Positions 42,565-50,770 of a stretch of DNA of 64,000 nt are shown here, one piece after another. Position numbers and translations under genes: made by a program. Position 1 is the first letter of the stretch, and the number at the start of each line of letters is the position of its first letter. Origin of the DNA: JASHPR01 sp963833885 (GTDB lineage: Bacteria; Actinomycetota; Actinomycetes; Streptosporangiales; Streptosporangiaceae); NCBI GenBank assembly GCA_963833885.1, contig CAWHZU010000005.1:1-64000 (forward strand). The letters run 5' to 3'. The notes beneath the pieces are model-generated. The model was given only the letters and a program-made list of their open reading frames with translations. It did no database searches and was not told the DNA's origin.

Positions 42565-43478
42565 GACGCCTCCGCCCGGAACTCGACGCTCTGGCTGGTT
42601 AGTTCCATGTAGGCCTCCTCGAGGGTGGCCCGGTGGGCGGTGACCTCGCTGAACGGGATCGCGTGGCTGGTGAGAGCAGCCACCACTCGTTCTGCCGAAA
42701 GGCTGGAAACTGTGAGCACGCCGGAACCGGTGGCGGTGACGTCAGCCCCGGCACCGGTGAGCACGGTCATCGCGTCGGCCGGTGCCGCGGTGCGCAGCGT
42801 GATGCGGTTGCCGGAGGCCGCGGCGATCAAATCAGCGACGGAGGTGTCGGCGATCACCTTGCCGCGGCCGACGACGACCAGGTGGCCGGCGGTGTCCTGC
42901 AGCTCACTCATCAGGTGGCTGGACACCAGGACCGCGCGGCCCTGCGCCGCGAGCTCTCGCAGGAAGCCCTTCATCCAGACGATGCCCTCGGGGTCCATGC
43001 CGTTGAACGGCTCGTCGAAGATGAGCACCGCCGGGTCACCCAGCAGCGCCGCGGCGATGCCGAGCCGCTGCCGCATGCCCAGGGAGTACCCGCCGGCTCT
43101 GCGCCGGGCGGCGGTCTTGAGCCCGGCCAGCGCGATCACCTCATCGACCCGGCCGGGCTTGATGCCCTGGGAATGGGCGAGCCACAGCAGGTGGTTACGC
43201 GCGCTGCGGCTTGGCTGCAGCGCGCCCGCGTCCAGCAGCGACCCGACGTGGCCCAGCGGGTTCGTCAGCGAGTGGTACGGGCGGCCGCCGATGGTGGCGG
43301 TGCCCGCGTCGGGGGCGTCCAGGCCGACAACGACGCGTATGGTGGTCGATTTGCCCGCGCCGTTCGGTCCGACGAAGCCGGTCACCTGGCCGGGGCCGAC
43401 CGTGAAGGTCATCCCGTCCAGCGCCTGCGTCGAGCCGAACCGCTTGCGCAGTCCGTCAATCTCGATAGTCGCGCTCAT
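42561..43478 (-). CDS. ABC transporter ATP-binding protein
   Basis: 305 residues. Walker A GPNGAGKST near residue 38, the ABC signature in degenerate form YSLGMRQRLG near 135, Walker B AVLIFDEPFNGMDPEG near 152, and the H-loop SSHLMSEL. A C-terminal domain of about 90 residues follows, as in drug or lantibiotic exporter ATPases (CcmA/NatA type). It powers the two overlapping permeases. ATG 43478 gives the usual MSATIEIDGLRKRF start although its ribosome-binding site is weak, so leaderless translation is possible. It is divergent from a two-component system that may control it. Confidence 0.9.
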   Translation of the reverse strand: MSATIEIDGLRKRFGSTQALDGMTFTVGPGQVTGFVGPNGAGKSTTIRVVVGLDAPDAGTATIGGRPYHSLTNPLGHVGSLLDAGALQPSRSARNHLLWLAHSQGIKPGRVDEVIALAGLKTAARRRAGGYSLGMRQRLGIAAALLGDPAVLIFDEPFNGMDPEGIVWMKGFLRELAAQGRAVLVSSHLMSELQDTAGHLVVVGRGKVIADTSVADLIAAASGNRITLRTAAPADAMTVLTGAGADVTATGSGVLTVSSLSAERVVAALTSHAIPFSEVTAHRATLEEAYMELTSQSVEFRAEAS

Positions 43479-43637
43479 GGGAAGAAGATGCCGCGGTCTG
43501 CGGGGGCGGCGCATCGGGCCGCGGACCCATCTGCGCGGTGCCGCAGTAGTCCGGGGGCATACGCCTGCAGGCAGACGACCAGGCACCGCACGGCGGTTAC
43601 GATCGCGGTGAGCACTGCCGGCGGGCTGGAGGCGCCC

Positions 43638-44711
43638 ATGATCATGTGGGGATCCGTGATATTTGGCTGCGCCCTGCTGGCTGCCGTCTTGCTGCTGCGC
43701 CGCTGGCCGCTGGCGGCGCTGGCCGTGACGGTGGGCGGATCGGTGGCGAGCATGGTGCTCCAGCCGAGCCCGTCGTACATGCTGGTCGTGCTCGCCTGCG
43801 TAGTGGGCCTTGAGATCTGCTACATAGCGGCGACATGCACCAGCAAGGTCTCGGTGACTGGTGCCGCCATGGCCGCCGCCGGCCTGCTGATTCCGCTCCT
43901 TGCAGTGCCCTCTCTGGGTTCGCTCCGGGGTGGTGGCGTGGGGTCGTCGGCGATACGCGTTGCCATGATCGCTGTACCCCTTTTCATAATCATCGCCTGG
44001 CTCATCGGGCATTCAATCCGGCAAGCACAGGCCCGGGCCGAGCTGGTGCGGACCCAGGCGGCCGCCCAGGCCACGATGGCGGAGCGGCTGCGGATCGCCC
44101 GCGAACTGCACGACTTGGTGGCGCACAGCACCGGCATCATCGCGATCCAGGCAGGCTCGGGCCGCAGGGTCTTCGACGCCCGCCCCGACCAGGCACGCGA
44201 CGCCCTGGCAGCCATCGAGGACATCAGCCGGGAGACGCTGGCCGGGCTGCGGCGGGTAGTGACCGGGCTGCGGCGCGCCGACCCGGAGTCCGGGGAGGGG
44301 CAAGCATCGCTAGGCGCGGCGCCCGGCCTGGCCGACATCGACCGGCTGGCTGACAGGGCCCGGGACGCGGGCGTGCGGGTCGAGGTGGACTGGCAGGGCA
44401 GCCGGGAGACGCTCCCGGCTGACATCGACCTGTCGGCGTTCCGCATCATCCAGGAGGCGGTCACCAACGTGGTCCGCCACGCCCACACGGGCCAGTGCCA
44501 GGTCTCGATCGGCCAGCAGGACGGGCAGCTGTCCATCGAGGTCACCGACAGCGGGCGCGGCGGCAGCATGGCGGGGACCGGTTACGGGATCACCGGCATG
44601 CGCGAGCGCGCCGCGCTGCTGGGCGGTGACTTCTCGGCCGGCCCGCGCCCCGACGGCGGCTTCCGCGTCGCCGCCCGGCTGCCACTCCCCGCGCCGACCC
44701 CGGCCCGATGA
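43638..44711 (+). CDS. Sensor histidine kinase (HisKA_3 type)
   Basis: 357 residues. Four to five N-terminal helices (about 5-140) lack a separate sensor domain. The phosphorylated His is in RIARELHDLVAHSTGI near residue 157, followed by HATPase motifs SAFRIIQEAVTNVVRHAH and GTGYGITGMRERAALLGG. ATG 43638 has GGAG six bases upstream. Its TGA overlaps the response regulator ATG. The intramembrane-sensing architecture and position beside an ABC-2 exporter operon resemble peptide-antibiotic sensing modules, so it may respond to an exported or toxic compound; this is inference. Confidence 0.9.
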   Translation: MIMWGSVIFGCALLAAVLLLRRWPLAALAVTVGGSVASMVLQPSPSYMLVVLACVVGLEICYIAATCTSKVSVTGAAMAAAGLLIPLLAVPSLGSLRGGGVGSSAIRVAMIAVPLFIIIAWLIGHSIRQAQARAELVRTQAAAQATMAERLRIARELHDLVAHSTGIIAIQAGSGRRVFDARPDQARDALAAIEDISRETLAGLRRVVTGLRRADPESGEGQASLGAAPGLADIDRLADRARDAGVRVEVDWQGSRETLPADIDLSAFRIIQEAVTNVVRHAHTGQCQVSIGQQDGQLSIEVTDSGRGGSMAGTGYGITGMRERAALLGGDFSAGPRPDGGFRVAARLPLPAPTPAR

Positions 44712-45358
44712 CGATCCAGGTCATCCTGGCCGACGACCAGCCGCTGGTCCGCGCGGGCCTGCGCATGCTGATCGAGCAGACACCCGACATCGACGTGGCT
44801 GGCGAGGCCGGAACCGGAGCCGAAGCGGTCCAGCTCGCCAGGGACACCGACCCCGACGTGGTCGTGATGGACATCCGGATGCCGGGCATGGACGGCATCG
44901 AGGCAACCCAGATGATCACCGCCGGCGACTTGCGCGCTCACGTGCTCGTGCTCACCACGTTCGACGACGATGACTACGTCTACGGCGCGCTGCGGGCCGG
45001 GGCGAGCGGGTTCCTGGTCAAGGACATGGCGCTGGACGACTTCCTGGCGGCAATCCGCGTCGTCGCGGCCGGCGACGCCATCATCGCGCCCAGCGTCACC
45101 CGCCGCCTGATCGCGCAGTTCGCCAGCCAGTCCCGCCCAGGCCCCAAGCCCCGTGCGCTCACCGGGATCACCGACCGTGAACGCGAGGTGCTCCGGCTGG
45201 TGGGCCTCGGCATGTCGAACGCCGAGATCGCCGCCGCCCTGTACATCACGATGGGCACCGCCAAGACCCATGTGGCCCGGCTGCTGGCCAAACTCGGCGC
45301 CAGGGACCGGGTACAGCTCGTCATCACGGCTTACCAGGCGGGCCTGGTCGACACCTAA
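44708..45358 (+). CDS. NarL/FixJ-family response regulator
   Basis: 216 residues. Receiver domain with acidic pocket VILADDQPLVRAG, phospho-Asp in DVVVMDIRMPGMDG near residue 55, Lys in GFLVKDMALDD near 105, and a LuxR HTH near residues 150-210 (ITDREREVLRLVGLGMSNAEIAAAL). ATGA overlap with the kinase gene at 44708. It is the partner of the kinase and probably activates the divergent ABC operon. Confidence 0.92.
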   Translation: MTIQVILADDQPLVRAGLRMLIEQTPDIDVAGEAGTGAEAVQLARDTDPDVVVMDIRMPGMDGIEATQMITAGDLRAHVLVLTTFDDDDYVYGALRAGASGFLVKDMALDDFLAAIRVVAAGDAIIAPSVTRRLIAQFASQSRPGPKPRALTGITDREREVLRLVGLGMSNAEIAAALYITMGTAKTHVARLLAKLGARDRVQLVITAYQAGLVDT

Positions 45359-45416
45359 GCCGGCCCGTCGGAGGGCATCGCGGCAGGTACGTGGCAAGGC
45401 ACGGTCAAGCACTCGT

Positions 45417-46202
45417 TCACTTCTGCCGCACAGCGGTAAAGCAGAACTGGGCGCAGCAGAAGAAGAACTCGCCGTCCGCGCCGAGCTGGCGCTGCTCCTC
45501 TGCCCACGCATGCGCGTCGTCCGCGCTGATCCCGTCGCGTCCAGCGACGAACCTCTCGATCAGCGGGATGAGCGAGCCGCCGAAACCCTCGGGGTCGGCG
45601 TCGGCCGACACGAACGCGTGACCGGTCACGCCGACGTCGGTGAAGCCCGCCGACCGCAGCCGGGACGAGAGCGTCTGCGGCAGCGACGGGTGGGTCAGGT
45701 GCGCGTCCCAGGTCCGCAGCACCCGCCCCATGCGAGCCGGATCCCGGGACTGCCAGGACACGGTGGACCAGTCGATATCCCACACCACCAGCCGGCCGCC
45801 GGGGCGCAGCGCGCGGTGCATCCCGGCGAGCGCGCCGGCCACGTCCGGCACGTATTCGAGCACCTGCACGCACAACGCGGCGTCGAAGCCGGCGTCGGCG
45901 AGCGGGAGCGAGGTCACGTTCGCCGCGAGGAACCCGGCGCTGGCCCGATCGGTGCAGCGGCGCGCGGCCAGGGCGAGCATCGCGAGGCTGGCGTCGATGC
46001 CGACGACGCGGCCGCCGGGCCCGACTTCCTCGAGCAGTTCGGCGACGTAGAACCCGGGCCCGCAGCCGACGTCGACGACGTGCTCCCCGGGTGCCACGCC
46101 GAGCGCGGCGCGGGCGAGCCGGCGCCGGCGCACCATGTCGCGGGTCCGGTACGTCGCGTCAAGGCGGGCCGCGAGCCCCTCGTCGAACACCATCTGGCTC
46201 AT
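45417..46202 (-). CDS. Class I SAM-dependent methyltransferase
   Basis: 261 residues. Motif I is VVDVGCGPGFYVAELL near residue 48, then VVGIDASLAMLALAARR, LCVQVLEYVPDV, and RALRPGGRLVVWDIDW. The C-terminal third has a CC pair (GEFFFCCAQFCFTAV) near the end. It belongs to the UbiE/Methyltransf_11 group acting on small molecules; the substrate is unknown. ATG 46202 (MSQMVFDEGLAARLDATYR) is the likely start, since upstream codons cross the divergent gene's promoter. It is convergent with the response regulator and divergent from the OsmC gene. Confidence 0.85.
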   Translation of the reverse strand: MSQMVFDEGLAARLDATYRTRDMVRRRRLARAALGVAPGEHVVDVGCGPGFYVAELLEEVGPGGRVVGIDASLAMLALAARRCTDRASAGFLAANVTSLPLADAGFDAALCVQVLEYVPDVAGALAGMHRALRPGGRLVVWDIDWSTVSWQSRDPARMGRVLRTWDAHLTHPSLPQTLSSRLRSAGFTDVGVTGHAFVSADADPEGFGGSLIPLIERFVAGRDGISADDAHAWAEEQRQLGADGEFFFCCAQFCFTAVRQK

Positions 46203-46311
46203 GCGGCCCGAGAATAACGGCCGTCCCGGTGGCCGGCGGATGCCCCCCGTTGCCGTGGGTCTAGCCTGGCGAGGGCCGACGACACGGCGTTCGACACGAC
46301 CGGAGGGCAGC

Positions 46312-46737
46312 ATGCCAGCAAAGGGAACGGCCGAATGGAAGGGTGACCTGCGGACGGGCACCGGCACGTTCACCGCCGGGGACTCGATCAGCGGCGGCTA
46401 CACCTTTAAGTCCCGCTTCGAGGACGGCCCGGGTTCCAATCCCGAGCAGCTCATCGCGGCCGCCCACGCGGCCTGCTTCTCCATGGCGCTGTCGAACATG
46501 CTCGCCGAGGCCGGGCACCCGGTGGATTCGCTCCGCACCGATGCCACGGTCACGCTGCGGCCCGTTGACGGTGCGCCCACGATCACCAAGATCGATCTGG
46601 TTACCGAGGGGCGGGTGCCGGGGATCGACGAGGCGGCGTTCATCGAGCAGGCCAAGGCCGCCAAGGCCGGTTGCCCGGTGAGCAGGGCACTGGCCAGCGT
46701 GCCCGAGATCACCCTCGAGGCTTCCCTGGTCTCCTGA
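46312..46737 (+). CDS. OsmC-family peroxiredoxin-like protein
   Basis: 141 residues, the classical OsmC length. GPGSNPEQLIAAAHAACFSMAL near residues 42-63 holds the first redox Cys and AKAAKAGCPVSRAL near 125 the second. The enzyme reduces organic hydroperoxides in the cytosol. ATG 46312 follows CGGAGGGCAGC. It is better conserved than the divergent OsmC-like protein at 30724. Confidence 0.92.
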   Translation: MPAKGTAEWKGDLRTGTGTFTAGDSISGGYTFKSRFEDGPGSNPEQLIAAAHAACFSMALSNMLAEAGHPVDSLRTDATVTLRPVDGAPTITKIDLVTEGRVPGIDEAAFIEQAKAAKAGCPVSRALASVPEITLEASLVS

Positions 46738-46766
46738 CGTACCTGCGCGCCCGGCGGGCCCGGGCG

Positions 46767-47594
46767 TCAGCGCGGAGCGGGCCTCGTCCCGGTCACGACG
46801 GTGGCGCTCAGCTCGTCTGACGTTGCCACCTGTGCGGCCAGCCCGGACCCGGCCATGATCTCGGCGGCCTGCGGCGCCTGGCGCTCGCTGGTCTCGGTCA
46901 GCAGGTGGCCGCCCGGCGCCAGCCACTCCGGCGCCGCCGCGGCCACCCGCCGCAGCACGTCGAGCCCGTCCGCGCCGCCGTCGAGCGCCACCCGCGGCTC
47001 GTGCAGCCGGGCCTCGGCGGGCAGCAGCCCGATCTGCCCGGTCGGTATGTACGGCACGTTGGCCGCGAGCAGCGTGACCCGGCCGCGCAGCGCAGCGGGC
47101 AGCGGCGCGTAGAGATCGCCCTGGTACACGTGGCCGCCGGCCGCTTCGAGGTTGCGGCGGGCGCAGGCCACCGCTGCCGGATCGACGTCGCTGGCGTACA
47201 CCTCGGCATCCATATCGACCGAATGCAGCGAGGCGGCCAGCGCGGCGCCGACCGCGCCGGTGCCGCAGCACAGATCCACCACGACGAGCGGCCCGGCTGG
47301 GGCAGGCCCTCCGCTGGCCAGCGCGACCGCCCGGCGGACCATGAACTCGGTGCGGCGCCGGGGCACGAACACCCCAGGCGCCACCGCTATCCGCAGGCCG
47401 CAGAACTCGGCCCAGCCGATCACCTGCTCCAGCGGCAGCCCGGCCGTGCGCCGGTCCGCCATGGCGGCGAGATCGGCGAGCGTACGGGCGGCGGCGATGA
47501 GCAGCCGGGCCTCGTCCTCGGCGAACACACAGCCAGCCGCCCGAAGCCTGGCGACCAGGGCAGACCTGGCCTCAGGCGACGGGTCAGCTGGCAT
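46767..47594 (-). CDS. PrmC/HemK-like N5-glutamine methyltransferase
   Basis: 275 residues. A helical N-terminal part with LIAAARTLADLAAMADRRTAG leads to GWAEFCGLRIAVAPGVFVPRRRTE, a PrmC signature. Motif I is VVVDLCCGTGAVGAALA near residue 107, and NVPYIPTGQIGLLP near 180 replaces the usual NPPY, with Val for Pro at the second position. PrmC methylates the Gln of the GGQ motif in release factors; this variant may use another protein. The NPPY change means substrate Gln contacts may differ. ATG 47594 is the most plausible start. Confidence 0.82.
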   Translation of the reverse strand: MPADPSPEARSALVARLRAAGCVFAEDEARLLIAAARTLADLAAMADRRTAGLPLEQVIGWAEFCGLRIAVAPGVFVPRRRTEFMVRRAVALASGGPAPAGPLVVVDLCCGTGAVGAALAASLHSVDMDAEVYASDVDPAAVACARRNLEAAGGHVYQGDLYAPLPAALRGRVTLLAANVPYIPTGQIGLLPAEARLHEPRVALDGGADGLDVLRRVAAAAPEWLAPGGHLLTETSERQAPQAAEIMAGSGLAAQVATSDELSATVVTGTRPAPR

Positions 47595-47643
47595 ATGGGC
47601 GCCAACGCTACCGGAGCGCTCCCCATGCCCCTGAGCACCAGCC

Positions 47644-47853
47644 CTAAGCACCGTCGTCTTGTTCCGGAAGGATGAAGCACATCTCGGTGTGCGCCCCGAC
47701 GGGGCACCGCCGCAAGATGGGCAGCGCGCCCCTGGCAAAAACCACGACGCGTCCCGAAGCGCCCTTGCACAAGTGCGGGACCGGGCCGCTGCCGCTCCGC
47801 ACCCGCCGGTAGGCGTGACAGGTGGGGCACGATGGATTTCTGCGCCGAAACAT
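47644..47853 (-). CDS. Small Cys-containing hypothetical protein
   Basis: 69 residues with MFRRRNPSCPTCHAYRRVRSG at the start, then single Cys residues near 34, 53 and 62. The CPTC pair hints at metal binding or redox chemistry, but four well-placed Cys or His are not clear. No family recognised. It follows the anti-sigma-like gene by 28 bp on the same strand and may be co-expressed; shadow ORFs in other frames make its reality less certain. Confidence 0.45.
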   Translation of the reverse strand: MFRRRNPSCPTCHAYRRVRSGSGPVPHLCKGASGRVVVFARGALPILRRCPVGAHTEMCFILPEQDDGA

Positions 47854-47881
47854 GTCGTATCCCTGCGGAGAGTGGGGGCGC

Positions 47882-48781
47882 CTATCTTTGCGAAACTTGG
47901 GTGAACCCGGCCGGGATCGGTACCCGGAGGTCGGCGAGGTTGGCGCTGGTCGGCGGCAGCCACGAGACGTCGCGGGTGCCCACGATATGGGTCGTCTGGC
48001 CATGGCCGAGGGTCACCGTCAGGTTCGTATTGATCCGCATCGGCAGGTAGGTGGCGGGATTCACCCAGAGCGTTGTCCTGCCCACGAACGCGAATTGGCC
48101 GCTGGCCTGGGGCTTAGTGACGACGGCGACCAGTTTGATCGCGTTGACCCCGTTGATGTCCTCGGTGCCGTCCCTGGTGAGCTGGCCGTGGCTGAGCGCC
48201 TCGCGAATGTCGGAGGTCAGCGTGCCCGGGTCCTGCATGAGGTCCAGGCAGATAGCCGCGAGGCAGGTGCCGCGCAGGCCGGGCTGGCCCGGTGGGCGAA
48301 GCTTGTCCGCCTGCACGGTGCTCGTGGACCAGGTCTTCGCTGCGTAGGAGACGGATGTGTAGGTGACGCTGGTCGATGTCGCGGCGTAGCCCTGATCGGA
48401 GCCGGGCTGGCCTGACGCCGAAAAGATCTCGGAGCGCGTCAGAATCTCCCGTGCGTTTTGGTAGTACCACGCCTCCGCCAGGCGATTCTGTATCCGCACT
48501 TGCATAATGTCGTCGCCGGCCGCGGCCGCGTCGAGCGCGGACCGGATGTCGCTCACGAGCCGGGCGCTGGCGATCGTCCCTCCCTGATGTGGCGCCGCCG
48601 CCGTGGTCGCGGCGATGGCCACCCCGGCCAGCACCACGGCCGTGCCGGCCGCTGCCGTGGCCAGGGTCAGAATCCGCCGCCGCCGCTGCTGCGCGGCCCG
48701 GCGGGCGAGGCCACCCGGCACCGCGATCCCGGCGGTCGCGTGCTCCATCCGGTCCCGAAGCTCTTCGATTCCCGTGTTCAT
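47882..48781 (-). CDS. Membrane protein coupled to a SigE-type sigma factor
   Basis: 299 residues. A cytoplasmic stretch of about 40 residues (MNTGIEELRDRMEHATAGI, RRAAQQRRRR) precedes one helix (ILTLATAAAGTAVVLAGVAIAAT, about 37-59) and a ~235-residue outer domain resembling the LolA-fold lipid/sensor domains found with actinobacterial sigma factors (MQVRIQNRLAEAWYYQNAREIL; TTLWVNPATYLPMRINTN). No HxxxCxxC zinc motif is present, so it is not a ZAS anti-sigma. Position after, and ATGA overlap with, the sigma gene suggest it regulates or senses for the sigma factor. Confidence 0.7.
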   Translation of the reverse strand: MNTGIEELRDRMEHATAGIAVPGGLARRAAQQRRRRILTLATAAAGTAVVLAGVAIAATTAAAPHQGGTIASARLVSDIRSALDAAAAGDDIMQVRIQNRLAEAWYYQNAREILTRSEIFSASGQPGSDQGYAATSTSVTYTSVSYAAKTWSTSTVQADKLRPPGQPGLRGTCLAAICLDLMQDPGTLTSDIREALSHGQLTRDGTEDINGVNAIKLVAVVTKPQASGQFAFVGRTTLWVNPATYLPMRINTNLTVTLGHGQTTHIVGTRDVSWLPPTSANLADLRVPIPAGFTQVSQR

Positions 48782-49311
48782 CGCTGCATGGTCCCTTCCT
48801 GGCAGGCCGGGGCGGCCGGAGGCGTGCCGCCTAGTTCGCGAAGACGGGCCAGGCCGCGGGATGCAGCCGACTTGACCGTTCCTGGCGAGCAACCGAGCAC
48901 CCGGGCGGCCTCGGCTTCGCTCAGGTCCTCCCAGTAGCGGAGCACGATCGCGGCTCGCTGCCCCGGCGGTAGCTGGAGCAGCAGCCGGAACAGCTCGTCC
49001 CGCTGGTCGACCTGGGCGCTCGCGTCCGGCACGATCCCGTGGTCCGGGCCCTGCAGCAGCGGCAGCCTCTCCCGCCACCGGCGCTGCCGGCGCCAGCCGT
49101 CGGCGGCCAGGTGGTAGATGGTGCGGCGCAGGTAGCCTTCCGGGTCGCCCTCGACCCGGTGCCAGTGCCGCAGCATCCGCTCCAGGGCCGCCTGCAGCAG
49201 GTCCTCACCCGCCTCGGGGCCGCCTCCCAGCAGCGCGGCGGCCCGCAGCAGCGGCCCTCCGCGCCTGGCGAGGAACTCTTCGAGGGCGGCCACGCGCCCG
49301 TCCGCAGTCAC
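48778..49311 (-). CDS. SigE-family (ECF) sigma factor
   Basis: 177 residues. Region 2 is LLRAAALLGGGPEAGEDLLQAALERM and the following YLRRTIYHLAADGWRRQRRW. Region 4 is LPPGQRAAIVLRYWEDLSEAEAARVLGCSPGTVKSAASRGLARLR near 115-160 (quoted in part). The size and spacing fit the actinobacterial SigE-like ECF group that works with a membrane partner. It directs RNA polymerase to a small regulon in response to an unidentified signal. GTG 49311 follows CAGGAGG at six bases. Its 3' end overlaps the membrane protein gene. Confidence 0.9.
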   Translation of the reverse strand: MTADGRVAALEEFLARRGGPLLRAAALLGGGPEAGEDLLQAALERMLRHWHRVEGDPEGYLRRTIYHLAADGWRRQRRWRERLPLLQGPDHGIVPDASAQVDQRDELFRLLLQLPPGQRAAIVLRYWEDLSEAEAARVLGCSPGTVKSAASRGLARLRELGGTPPAAPACQEGTMQR

Positions 49312-49427
49312 GCGGTACCTCCTGGCATGTCTCCAGTGTCTTCACCCGGAGTACGAACGGCACGCCGCGAACGTTGACGAGCCGCGCGGACTCGGCGCAG
49401 AGACCGCCCGGCCGCGGAAGGAAAGTC

Positions 49428-49458
49428 TTGACACAGCAACATGCTGCAGAGCTAAAGT
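49428..49458 (+). promoter_or_regulatory. Predicted promoter of the GntR-ABC operon
   Basis: TTGACA at 49428-49433 and TAAAGT at 49453-49458 with a 19-bp spacer. The spacer is long, but the hexamers are strong. It lies 31 bp before the GntR start. The AGTACT in the same stretch may be part of the autoregulatory operator, since YtrA-type GntR proteins bind near their promoters. Confidence 0.5.
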
Positions 49459-49488
49459 ACTAAGACGCTAGATGAATCAGGGGCCGCC

Positions 49489-49887
49489 GTGATCGAGTTC
49501 CACCTGGACGCCCACTCCGGTGTCGCGCCCTACCTGCAGCTGATCCACCAGGTGCGTCAGGCACTGCGGCTGGACCTGCTGAGCGAAGGCGATCAGCTGC
49601 CGACGGTCAAGGACGTGGTCGGCCGGCTGGCGATCAACCCGAACACGGTGCTCAAGGCCTACCGGGAACTCGAGTACGAGGGCCTGGTGGCGGCCAGGCC
49701 CGGGCTCGGCACGTTCGTGACGGGCACGCTGGGCGACAGCTCGCCCGCCGCGATCGCACCGCTGCGCCGCGAGCTGCAGCGCTGGCTCGCCAAGGCCCGC
49801 CGGACCGGTCTTGACGACGAGAGCATCGAGGCCCTCATGCTGACCACCTTTCGGTCCGCCACAGAGGGAGAGGAGAACATAGCGTGA
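49489..49887 (+). CDS. GntR-family regulator, YtrA type
   Basis: 132 residues. A winged HTH (IHQVRQALRLDLLSEGDQLPTVKDVVGRLAINPNTVLKAYRELEYEGLV, residues ~18-66, quoted for position) is followed by a short helical tail, as in YtrA-subfamily repressors that control adjacent ABC transporter genes. GTG 49489 overlaps nothing upstream; the stop overlaps the ATPase GTG at 49884. It probably represses its own operon until a ligand, often an antibiotic or cell-envelope stress, is present. Confidence 0.9.
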   Translation: MIEFHLDAHSGVAPYLQLIHQVRQALRLDLLSEGDQLPTVKDVVGRLAINPNTVLKAYRELEYEGLVAARPGLGTFVTGTLGDSSPAAIAPLRRELQRWLAKARRTGLDDESIEALMLTTFRSATEGEENIA

Positions 49888-50770
49888 CCGCCGTCCTCAA
49901 AGCGCAGGGGCTGGGCAGGCGGTACCGCCGCCGGTGGGCGCTGTCCGACTGCACGCTGGACATCCCCGCCGGGCAGGTGGTCGGGCTGGTCGGCCCCAAC
50001 GGCGCGGGCAAGACCACGCTGCTGCATCTCGCCGCCGGCCTGCTGCAGCCGACCACGGGCACGATCGAGGTGCTCGGCGACCGGCCGCCGGCCAGCCCGG
50101 CGCAGCTCGCCCGCGTCGGGTTCGTGGCCCAGGACTCGCCGACCTACAGCGGGCTGACCGTCGCCGATCACCTGCGTTTGGGTGCCCACCTGAACCCGGG
50201 CTGGGATGCCGCGATGGCCAGCGACCGGATCGACCGTGTGGGCCTGGACCCACGCCAGCGGGCGGGCAAGCTGTCCGGCGGCCAGCGCGCCCAGCTGGCG
50301 CTGACCCTCGCCCTCGCCAAGAAGCCCGAGCTGCTGCTCCTCGACGAGCCGGTGGCCAGCCTCGACCCGCTGGCCCGGCGCGAGTTCCTGCAGGGCCTGA
50401 TGGAGGCGGTGGTCGACCAGGGGCTCAGTGTGGTGCTGTCCTCGCACCTGGTCGCCGACCTGGAACGGGTCTGCGACTACCTGATCGTGCTCGTCGCCTC
50501 GCGGGTGCAGATCGCCGGCGAGGTCGAGCACCTGCGGGCCACCCACCACCTGCTCACCGGGCCCCGCCGCGACCCGGCCCGCCTCCCGGAAGACCAGCAC
50601 GTGATCTCCGCCAGCCACACCGACCGGCAGACCACGCTGACCGTGCGCACCGAGGCACCCATCCACGACCCGGCCTGGGTCGTCTCGCCGGTCGGCCTCG
50701 AGGATCTGGTCCTCGCCTACATGAGCCGCACGGCCGCCGCGGGCCTGCCGAGCTGGAGGTACAGCGATGA
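49884..50770 (+). CDS. ABC transporter ATPase with frameshifted 3' end
   Basis: About 293 residues plus a short shifted tail. Walker A GPNGAGKTT near residue 37, signature LSGGQRAQL near 130, Walker B LLLDEPVASLDPLARREF near 153, and the H-loop SSHLVADLERV. The frame stays open for 1.1 kb past the gene end, across the permease gene. A shift of one base near 50735-50755 (after YMSRTAAA) recovers AELEVQR and a TGA that overlaps the permease ATG as ATGA, the usual end for this operon type. So one base is probably missing, either in the genome or in the sequence. It pairs with the GntR regulator upstream and the permease downstream. Confidence 0.82.
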
